Of a stretch of DNA of 10,137 bases, positions 1 through 4,971 are shown in pieces. Source of the stretch: Sva-07 sp031398325 (GTDB lineage Bacteria; Actinomycetota; Acidimicrobiia; Acidimicrobiales; Ilumatobacteraceae); the NCBI GenBank assembly GCA_031398325.1, contig JANNNB010000075.1, positions 1-10,137 of the forward strand. The letters are read 5' to 3'. Numbering within the stretch: the stretch's first letter is position 1; each line of letters begins with the position of its first letter. The notes under the pieces were generated by a model. The model was not told the DNA's origin, made no database searches, and saw only the letters and a list, made by a program, of their open reading frames with translations. Position numbers and translations under genes: made by a program.

Positions 1-191
1 TGTCGGCCGCCGAGGCGGCGACCGTCATCCTGCAGGGCGTGCGTGACGAGCGCTGGCGCATCCTCGTCGGCGACGACGCGGTCGCCCTCGACCGGGCCGT
101 GCGCTCGGCACCCGAGGACGCCTACGAAGGCATGCTCCTCAGCTCGCTCAACGACGCCGTCGAGTCACTCGATTCGCTGCCGGCGACCTGA
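1..191 (+). CDS. Short-chain dehydrogenase/reductase (SDR), C-terminal end only
   Basis: The reading frame enters at base 3 and gives the last 62 residues before a TGA at 189-191. The peptide contains RWRILVGDDAVALDRAVR followed by a PEDAYE segment. This resembles the C-terminal tail of classical SDR oxidoreductases of actinobacteria, in which a 'GVR...WRILVGDDA..LD' stretch follows the Rossmann core. The catalytic Tyr-Lys pair and the NAD(P) motif lie outside the window, so substrate and cofactor preference cannot be read. The gene ends 17 bp before the convergent stop of the next gene. The SDR assignment rests on recalled family resemblance of the tail alone. Confidence 0.65.
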   Translation, partial: SAAEAATVILQGVRDERWRILVGDDAVALDRAVRSAPEDAYEGMLLSSLNDAVESLDSLPAT

Positions 192-208
192 GGACCCGTC
201 TCACCGAT

Positions 209-895
209 TCAGCGACTCGCGACGCGACGTTTCCAGCCGTCTGGGCCGAGCACGAGGTCGCTGACCGACCCGTCGGGGAACGCGAACGGTGCTCGCACAC
301 CGGTGTGGGCGCGAGCCTCCGGCAGCACGAGCGGCCCGAGCGACGAAGCATCGGCGGACGGCTGGACCCAGCGATGCCAGCGGCGGGCAGGAATCTCTGC
401 GACTTCGATGGACGGCTCGCTGACCATCTCGATGGTGCCGTGCACCACCCCGCGCTGTTCGTATCCGAACTCCACGGCGATGCGATCGCCGCGAGGCTCG
501 AGCGGCGATGGTGGCGCGGACGCATACCACTCGAGATCGAAGGCCATCGGAGTCGGTTCGCCGTACGCACGTCCGAGGGCGTCGTCGGGATCGTCGAGCG
601 CTGCGGCGTAGGCCTCGTTGCCGACCGACCACTGTTCCAGCGCGGCGACGCAGTGGTGTTCGGCCCACAGGCCTTCTCCCTTCACGATGAACGGGTCGGC
701 GCGGAGCGGAACCTCGAAATCGGTGACATGGAGGAACGGCAGTCCGGCGCGAGCCAGACCGGCCCAGTACCACGCGACACGACCGATGATCCGATGCCCG
801 GAGACCAGGCCGAGCGATCCGTCCGCCGTCCACGCGGCGAACACCCACTCCTCGATCGCCGCGTCCGGATGTCGGGCATCTTCGAACAGGCTCAC
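209..895 (-). CDS. Conserved hypothetical protein of 228 aa, possibly lipocalin/AttH-like
   Basis: No function is recognised with confidence. I chose the GTG at 895-893 (MSLFEDARHPDAAIEEWVF). The frame stays open upstream to 1132, but that extension runs antisense to the SCP2 gene and reads as shadow sequence. There is no signal peptide or clear membrane segment. The protein is rich in Trp and acidic residues. Conserved-looking blocks are GHRIIGRVAWYW (33-44), LWAEHHCVAALEQWSVGNEAYA (about 76-97, His80/His81/Cys82), GEPTPMAFDLEWY (112-124), GYEQRGVVHGTIE (144-156) and PARRWHRW (169-176). The 'GYEQ..V.G...' then 'RxWHRW' layout loosely recalls lipocalin-like AttH/CrtC hydratase-type proteins that sit beside lipid and steroid genes. 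That is a weak inference. The gene shares its promoter region with the divergent SCP2 gene, and its stop faces an SDR gene, which hints at lipid or steroid metabolism. A TAGTCT hexamer 8 nt before GTG and the lack of a Shine-Dalgarno sequence fit a near-leaderless start. Confidence 0.75.
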   Translation of the reverse strand: MSLFEDARHPDAAIEEWVFAAWTADGSLGLVSGHRIIGRVAWYWAGLARAGLPFLHVTDFEVPLRADPFIVKGEGLWAEHHCVAALEQWSVGNEAYAAALDDPDDALGRAYGEPTPMAFDLEWYASAPPSPLEPRGDRIAVEFGYEQRGVVHGTIEMVSEPSIEVAEIPARRWHRWVQPSADASSLGPLVLPEARAHTGVRAPFAFPDGSVSDLVLGPDGWKRRVASR

Positions 896-916
896 CGTAG
901 GGCAGACTACGGACCC
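896..916. promoter_or_regulatory. Overlapping divergent promoter between hypothetical gene and SCP2 gene
   Basis: Only 21 bp separate the two divergent start codons. The bottom strand carries TAGTCT (909 to 904), which fits TANNNT and lies 8 nt before GTG 895. The top strand carries CAGACT (903-908), 8 nt before ATG 917. The two hexamers share five base pairs. The element sits in a dyad, CGTAG (896-900) and CTACG (907-911). Placing a start site 7 nt past each hexamer gives about 915 (+) and about 897 (-), 18 bp apart, with 2-nt leaders. The -35 elements would fall inside the opposing coding sequences and look weak. The hexamers are seen; the start sites are inferred. Confidence 0.5.
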
Positions 917-1309
917 ATGATCCGCTATCTCAGTCTCGACTGGATCAACGCGCTGTCGGAGGAGGTCGCTGCGAGCGAGCAGCTCCGCTCGCTCGCCGAG
1001 CAGCATCAGATCAACGTCACCCAGGTCGTCACCAACGGCCCCGAGGGCGACATCACGTATCACCTCCAGGTGAACGACGGCGAAGCATCTTTCGGCGCCG
1101 GGGCGGCCGACCCGGAGGATGTCCGCATGCAACAGGATTGGTCGACCGCCGTCGCCGTGGCGACCGGGGAGTTGAATGCGCAGGAAGCGTTCATCTCCGG
1201 CCAGATCCTGCTCTTCGGCGACCAGCAGAAGCTGTTGGAGTCACAGCCGGTGTTCGGTGCACTCGACACCGTGTTCGCCAGCGTTCGCGAGCGCACCACC
1301 TACGAGTAG
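917..1309 (+). CDS. SCP2 sterol-binding domain protein (130 aa)
   Basis: This is a small cytosolic protein made up of a single SCP-2 sterol-transfer fold, which in this family binds lipids such as sterols or acyl-CoAs in a hydrophobic tunnel. The N-terminal half (MIRYLSLDWINALSEEV, then VTQVVTNGPEGDITYHLQV) gives the first strands. The diagnostic second half has AADPEDVRMQQDW, VATGELNAQEAFISGQI and LFGDQQKLLESQ (about 64-109), matching the family pattern 'D..T...ATGEL..Q.AF..G.i...GD...L'. The length is typical for a stand-alone SCP2 protein. The open frame continues upstream, but that part is antisense to the hypothetical gene, so ATG 917 is preferred. The ATG lacks a Shine-Dalgarno sequence and lies 8 nt after a CAGACT hexamer. 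The stop is 6 bp before the glycosylase gene, so the two are probably co-transcribed. The ligand is unknown. Confidence 0.88.
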   Translation: MIRYLSLDWINALSEEVAASEQLRSLAEQHQINVTQVVTNGPEGDITYHLQVNDGEASFGAGAADPEDVRMQQDWSTAVAVATGELNAQEAFISGQILLFGDQQKLLESQPVFGALDTVFASVRERTTYE

Positions 1310-1315
1310 CCGACC

Positions 1316-2182
1316 ATGCCGGAGATGCCCGAGATCCACGCGCATGCCGAGCGGTTGACCGCTGAGTTCGGCGGGCGAGTGTTGACGAAGTTCACGCCGT
1401 TCAACTTCACTGCCCTCAAGACCGCCGTTCCTGCCCCGGACACCGCGTACGGCGAGGCGTTGCGCAGCGTCGGTCGGCGAGGAAAGTACCTCCTGCTCGA
1501 CTTCGGCGAGACGACATTCGTGATCCACCTGATGCAGGGAGGGCGTCTGCTCGTCGACTCCAAACTGAGCGCCAAGCCCCGAGGCGGTCAGGCCCGGTTC
1601 ACGTTCGAGGCGATCGAGCGCGACGACGGCTCGATCGACACCGATGCACTGCTGCTCACCGAGCAGGGTTCCGAGCGGCGCGCCGGGGTGTGGTGTGTGA
1701 ACACCGCGACGATGGCCACGAGCCTGCCGCTCGACAAGCTCGGCCCGGAGGCCGCGACGATCACTGCGCCGGAACTCGCTGCGCTGTTCGAGGCGAACTC
1801 GATGCGCGTGCACGGATTTCTTCGGGATCAGCGGATGGTCGCCGGGGTCGGGCGGCGGCTGGCGAACGAGGTGTGCCACACGGCGAAGATCTCGCCGTTC
1901 GCGAACACCCGCAAGCTCGGCGCGGCGGGCGCGGAGAAGGTGGTCGCTGCGCTGCAGCAGTGCATCACGGAGGGTCTCGAGTACGAGCGCACCCGGGCGG
2001 ACATGAGCTCGTCGAAGGACCGTCCGAGCGCAGTCCACGCGCAGACGGGCGAGGCATGCCCCGTGTGTGGCGACACGATCCGAGCGGTGTCCTACTCCGG
2101 TTACACCGTCAACTACTGCCCCACGTGCCAGACCAACGGCAAGATCCTCGCCGACAACACGACCAGCAAATTCTTGAAGTAG
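1316..2182 (+). CDS. Fpg/Nei-family DNA glycosylase/AP lyase (288 aa)
   Basis: This is a base-excision repair enzyme that removes oxidised bases and cuts the abasic strand. The N-terminus MPEMPEI provides the proline that becomes the N-terminal nucleophile after Met removal (Pro2), with catalytic Glu3 and Glu6. GRRGK ends at Lys57, matching the conserved lysine of Fpg, followed by the IHLMQGGRL strand. The helix-two-turn-helix spans about 169-194 (LRDQRMVAGVGRRLANE). The C-terminal zinc finger uses Cys248, Cys251, Cys268 and Cys271 in the standard C-X2-C-X16-C-X2-C spacing. Two usual DNA-contact residues differ: the Asn of the GxGN motif is Arg180, and the finger-loop Arg five residues before the third Cys is Tyr263. 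I recall actinobacterial relatives with the same CPVCGDT...YCPTCQT finger also lacking the Arg, so the protein belongs to that subgroup rather than classical MutM. Its substrate range is therefore uncertain. It starts 6 bp after the SCP2 stop. Confidence 0.9.
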   Translation: MPEMPEIHAHAERLTAEFGGRVLTKFTPFNFTALKTAVPAPDTAYGEALRSVGRRGKYLLLDFGETTFVIHLMQGGRLLVDSKLSAKPRGGQARFTFEAIERDDGSIDTDALLLTEQGSERRAGVWCVNTATMATSLPLDKLGPEAATITAPELAALFEANSMRVHGFLRDQRMVAGVGRRLANEVCHTAKISPFANTRKLGAAGAEKVVAALQQCITEGLEYERTRADMSSSKDRPSAVHAQTGEACPVCGDTIRAVSYSGYTVNYCPTCQTNGKILADNTTSKFLK

Positions 2183-2186
2183 CAGA

Positions 2187-2215
2187 TTCCTGAGGTAGGA
2201 GCGGCGCCCTAGAGT
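2187..2215 (+). promoter_or_regulatory. Putative promoter of deoD
   Basis: A TAGAGT hexamer (2210-2215) fits TANNNT and ends 7 nt before ATG 2223, which predicts a start site at about 2222 and a 1-nt leader. TTCCTG (2187-2192) lies 17 bp upstream as a poor -35 match. A short dyad, TAGG (2196-2199) with CCTA (2208-2211), overlaps the hexamer. No Shine-Dalgarno sequence precedes the ATG, so initiation on a near-leaderless transcript is the simplest reading. Confidence 0.45.
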
Positions 2216-2222
2216 CGCGTCG

Positions 2223-2939
2223 ATGCCGATCCATCTTCGTGCCGAGCCCGGCGACTACGCACCGAACGTCCTGTGTCCAGGCGACCCGTTGCGGGCGAAG
2301 TACATCGCCGAGAGCTTCTTCGAACCTGGTTACCGGCAGGTCAACGGCGAGCGCGGCATGCTCGGTTTCACCGGCACGTTCGAGGGAAAGCCGATCAGCG
2401 TGCAATCCACCGGCATGGGCTGCCCGAGCGCCGGCATCGTCTTCGAGGAGTTGGTGATGCTCGGCGCACAGCGCCTCGTACGCGTCGGCACGTGCGGTGG
2501 TCTACAGGCAGGGGTGGCCATGGGAGACACGGTGATCGCGATCGCCGCATCGGCCGACGACCAGTCGGCGCTGCGGTACGCACAGATGGGCGGCTTCGCT
2601 CCCACCGGCACGTTCACGCTCGCCGAAACAGCCGCGGCGCTGAGCCGCGAAGGGGGCAGCGGCACGGTGCACGTCGGATCTGTCGTCACCTCGGGCGTGT
2701 TCTACGACCCCGACGACGGCGCCTTCGCCAGATGGCACCGACTCGGCCATCTCGGCGTCGAGATGGAGGCGGCGATGCTGTACACCATCGCTGCCGTGAA
2801 GGGCATCGAATCGCTGGCGATCATGACCGTCAGCGACCTGCTGGGCGACCCCGCCGGCGCCGTGCGCATCAGCGACGAGAACCTCAAGTTGGGCGTCGAC
2901 CAGATGATGCGCATCGCCTGCCGCACGGTCACGTCCTGA
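2223..2939 (+). CDS. deoD: Purine nucleoside phosphorylase, DeoD (hexameric) type, 238 aa
   Basis: This cytosolic salvage enzyme splits purine (deoxy)nucleosides with phosphate into free base and (deoxy)ribose-1-phosphate. It aligns end to end with E. coli DeoD (239 aa). His4 is the residue lent by the neighbouring subunit. CPGDPLRAKYIAE carries phosphate-binding Gly20 and Arg24. NGERGMLGFTG holds Arg44, and RVGTCGG holds Arg87 and Thr90. GVEMEAA (178-184) is the ribose-binding signature. MTVSD ends at Asp205, equal to the catalytic Asp204 of E. coli, with Arg215 a plausible partner. No key residue is missing. The hexameric, broad-specificity class (accepting 6-aminopurines) is indicated rather than the trimeric guanosine/inosine class. 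It follows the glycosylase by 40 bp, with its own putative promoter. The stop codon lies in a 15-bp tandem duplication that places a second in-frame TGA just downstream. Confidence 0.93.
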   Translation: MPIHLRAEPGDYAPNVLCPGDPLRAKYIAESFFEPGYRQVNGERGMLGFTGTFEGKPISVQSTGMGCPSAGIVFEELVMLGAQRLVRVGTCGGLQAGVAMGDTVIAIAASADDQSALRYAQMGGFAPTGTFTLAETAAALSREGGSGTVHVGSVVTSGVFYDPDDGAFARWHRLGHLGVEMEAAMLYTIAAVKGIESLAIMTVSDLLGDPAGAVRISDENLKLGVDQMMRIACRTVTS

Positions 2940-2954
2940 TCGGTCACGTCCTGA
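2926..2954 (+). repeat. Tandem duplication across the deoD stop codon
   Basis: CGGTCACGTCCTGA occurs at 2926-2939 and again at 2941-2954, a perfect 14-bp repeat with a 15-bp period. The first copy ends with the deoD stop. Because the period is a multiple of three, the second copy places another TGA (2952-2954) in the same frame, so the final TVTS-stop is encoded twice in a row. It is most simply a replication-slippage duplication. Confidence 0.85.
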
Positions 2955-3020
2955 CATGCTTTGCGCATGATTCGATCAACCATCGGGAACCAGTGGGCAG
3001 CCAGCGGACGTCGAAATGAC

Positions 3021-3896
3021 GTGACGAAGTCCAAGCCCCTCCTTCTGCTCGCCCTCCCGCTCCTCGCGGCCACCGCACTCGCGGCCTGCGGCAGCGATTC
3101 CGACTCGACGAGCGACAACTCATCGTCCGCCGATGCGCCCGTCGCGAGCGCCCTGACACCGACCAACTCCGTGGAGGCCACCGTGCCCGCATCCGGTTCC
3201 GGCAGCCCTTCCGACAGCTTGGACGGCCGATCGTTCGTGTCGGCCCAGGTCGACGGATACGACCTGGTTCCCGACAGCTTCATCACCATCTCCTTCGATG
3301 ACGGGTCGGTGAGCGTCAACGCTGGATGCAACACGATGTTCGGGGCCTACACGACCGACGGCGACGTGCTCAGCGCGCCCGCTCTGGCGATGACGATGAT
3401 GGCGTGCGAGCCGGCGCTCATGACCCAGGACACCTGGATCTCGGCGTTGATCTCGAGCGACCCCACGTTCACCATCGAGGGTGACACGCTCACGATCACC
3501 GGCTCCGACGCCCAGGTGATCACGCTCGTCGAAGAAGCCGACCAGCCGCTCGAAGGAATCCGCTGGGTCGTCGACGGGCTGGTGGCCACTGAAGCCGTCT
3601 CCACGGTTCCGGTCGGGGCAGAGGCATCCATCACGATCACCGACGGGACCGCCGCCGTCGAGGCGGGCTGCAACACCGGTTCCGCACCGGTGACCATCAC
3701 CGACACGACCATCACCTTCGGGCCGCTGATGCTCACCCGGATGGCCTGCCCCGAACCGCAGACGACCCTCGAGAACGCCGTGGTCGCGGTCCTCGACGGT
3801 GAGGTGGCCTACACGATCGAGGGCGACAAGTTGCAGCTGCGCAAATCGGGCGACGCCGGCGAGATCGGCCTGAACCTCGCCGGTCAGGCCTCCTGA
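3021..3896 (+). CDS. Secreted lipoprotein with two META/HslJ domains (291 aa)
   Basis: This is predicted to be a lipid-anchored extracytoplasmic protein. From GTG 3021 it starts MTKSKPLLLLALPLL with lipobox LAAC, so Cys23 would be lipidated. A Ser/Asp/Thr-rich tether (24-66) follows. Two META (HslJ-like) domains come next, at about 67-171 and 177-286. Each has a GCN motif (Cys103, Cys217) and a MAC motif (Cys129, Cys243), with the same 26-residue spacing, which indicates an internal duplication and possible disulfides. Family members occur in heat-shock or antibiotic-tolerance proteins and envelope lipoproteins, but the molecular role is unknown. An ATG at 2967 and a TTG at 2961 are in frame. 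The 2967-3020 stretch has many A/T third positions, unlike the rest of the gene, and would give an unusually long n-region, so GTG 3021 is preferred. The gene converges with mdh, leaving 34 bp between stops. Confidence 0.85.
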   Translation: MTKSKPLLLLALPLLAATALAACGSDSDSTSDNSSSADAPVASALTPTNSVEATVPASGSGSPSDSLDGRSFVSAQVDGYDLVPDSFITISFDDGSVSVNAGCNTMFGAYTTDGDVLSAPALAMTMMACEPALMTQDTWISALISSDPTFTIEGDTLTITGSDAQVITLVEEADQPLEGIRWVVDGLVATEAVSTVPVGAEASITITDGTAAVEAGCNTGSAPVTITDTTITFGPLMLTRMACPEPQTTLENAVVAVLDGEVAYTIEGDKLQLRKSGDAGEIGLNLAGQAS

Positions 3897-3906
3897 ACGT
3901 CGAGCG

Positions 3907-3934
3907 CTGACGCCCTCGCCAGGACGGCGGTCAG
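3907..3934. terminator. Weak candidate bidirectional hairpin between lipoprotein gene and mdh
   Basis: CTGAC (3907-3911) plus GCC (3912-3914) can pair with GGC (3926-3928) and GTCAG (3930-3934), leaving one bulged G and an 11-nt loop. It lies in the convergent gap and overlaps the mdh stop codon. There is no T-tract on either strand, so it is not a textbook intrinsic terminator. Confidence 0.25.
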
Positions 3935-4917
3935 ATGAGGCCGAGCTCGGCGACGGCGTCGCGCTCGCTGACGAGTTCGGCGGCCGTCTCGTCGATCTTG
4001 GCTCGGCTGTAGTCGTCGATGTCGAGGCCCTGGACGATCTCGTAGTTGCCGTCCTTGCAGACGCACGGGAACGACGAGATGATGCCCTCGGGCACGCCGT
4101 AGCTGCCGTCGCTCGGGATCGACATCGACACCCAGTCGCCCTCGGGGGTGCCGAGCGACCAGTCACGGATGTGGTCGACGGCGGCAGACGCAGCCGACGC
4201 AGCCGACGAAGCACCACGGGCGTCGATGATCGCGGCGCCACGCTTGGCGACCGTCGGGATGTAGGTCGAGTCGTACCAGTCGTGGTCGCCGACGAGTTCG
4301 TACGCGTTCTTTCCGTTGACCTCGCAGTGGAACAGGTCGGGGTACTGCGTGGTCGAGTGATTGCCCCAGATCGTCATCTTGGTGATCTCGTTGACCGACA
4401 CGCCGAGACGGGTCGCCAGCTGCGACTTCGCCCGGTTGTGGTCGAGGCGGGTCATGGCCGTGAACCGACCGGGATCGAGGTCGGCCGCATTGCTCATCGC
4501 AATGAGCGAGTTGGTGTTCGCTGGATTGCCGACCACGAGGACCTTGACGTCCTTCTTGGCCGAACGTGCCAGCGCCTGGCCCTGCGGCTTGAAGATGCCA
4601 CCGTTGGCCGACAGGAGGTCGGCGCGCTCCATACCCGCCTTGCGGGGCATCGAGCCGACGAGGATCGCCACGTCGACGTCGCCGAAGGCCGTGTCGGCAT
4701 CATCGGTGCAGACGATCTCGGAGAGCAGCGGGAACGCGCAGTCGTCGAGTTCCATCCGCACACCCTCGAGGGCGCCGAGGGCCGGCGTGATCTCGAGGAG
4801 CTGGAGGGCAACGGGTGTGTCCGGACCGAGCATCGAGCCGGAGGCGATCCGGAAGAGCAGGCTGTAGCCGATCTGGCCAGCAGCACCCGTGACAGCGACG
4901 CGTACAGGAGTAGTCAT
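3931..4917 (-). CDS. mdh: Malate dehydrogenase (NAD-dependent), 328 aa
   Basis: This cytosolic TCA-cycle enzyme interconverts malate and oxaloacetate. It is full length for the LDH-like type 2 malate dehydrogenases of actinobacteria and resembles the mycobacterial enzyme throughout. The Rossmann motif GAAGQIG lies at 11-17. Glu42 (QLLEI), at the end of the second strand, favours NAD over NADP. MPRKAGMERADLL supplies substrate-binding Arg92 and mobile-loop Arg98. GNPANTN includes Asn131. TRLDHNRAKSQLA contributes Arg157 and catalytic Asp159, and IWGNHS contributes catalytic His187. The GASSAASAASAA stretch (235-246) is a normal family feature even though its codons form a short DNA repeat. It is the last gene of the minus-strand block, lying 54 bp past the acyltransferase stop. 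It has its own well-formed promoter, so it need not depend on read-through. Confidence 0.97.
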   Translation of the reverse strand: MTTPVRVAVTGAAGQIGYSLLFRIASGSMLGPDTPVALQLLEITPALGALEGVRMELDDCAFPLLSEIVCTDDADTAFGDVDVAILVGSMPRKAGMERADLLSANGGIFKPQGQALARSAKKDVKVLVVGNPANTNSLIAMSNAADLDPGRFTAMTRLDHNRAKSQLATRLGVSVNEITKMTIWGNHSTTQYPDLFHCEVNGKNAYELVGDHDWYDSTYIPTVAKRGAAIIDARGASSAASAASAAVDHIRDWSLGTPEGDWVSMSIPSDGSYGVPEGIISSFPCVCKDGNYEIVQGLDIDDYSRAKIDETAAELVSERDAVAELGLI

Positions 4918-4926
4918 ATGCGCGCG

Positions 4927-4955
4927 AGCGTACGCGGACGCCCGGCCGTCGCCAA
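4927..4955 (-). promoter_or_regulatory. Promoter of mdh
   Basis: On the minus strand TTGGCG (4955-4950) is followed, after a 17-bp spacer, by TACGCT (4932-4927), which ends 9 nt before ATG 4917. This is the best -35/-10 pair in the window. A start site at about 4920 would leave a 3-nt leader with no Shine-Dalgarno sequence. Confidence 0.55.
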
Positions 4956-4971
4956 TTTGATCAGCCGACGG

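Noticed and set aside
209..1132. A longer version of the hypothetical minus-strand gene
   Set aside because: The extra 79 residues lie antisense to the SCP2 coding sequence. GTG 895 follows a TANNNT element and gives a sensible N-terminus.
305..1309. A longer plus-strand protein with SCP2 as its C-terminal domain
   Set aside because: The added N-terminal part is antisense to the well-structured hypothetical gene. A complete SCP2 protein starts at ATG 917 behind a promoter-like hexamer.
2961..3020. TTG 2961 or ATG 2967 as start of the lipoprotein
   Set aside because: This stretch has much lower G/C at third positions than the rest of the gene and would give an atypically long n-region. GTG 3021 yields a canonical lipoprotein signal peptide. 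A CATGCT hexamer 6 nt before ATG 2967 keeps the alternative alive.
4187..4213. A 9-bp tandem repeat (GACGCAGCC twice plus an imperfect copy) within mdh
   Set aside because: It encodes the Ala/Ser stretch normally conserved in malate dehydrogenases, so it reflects protein sequence rather than a regulatory repeat.
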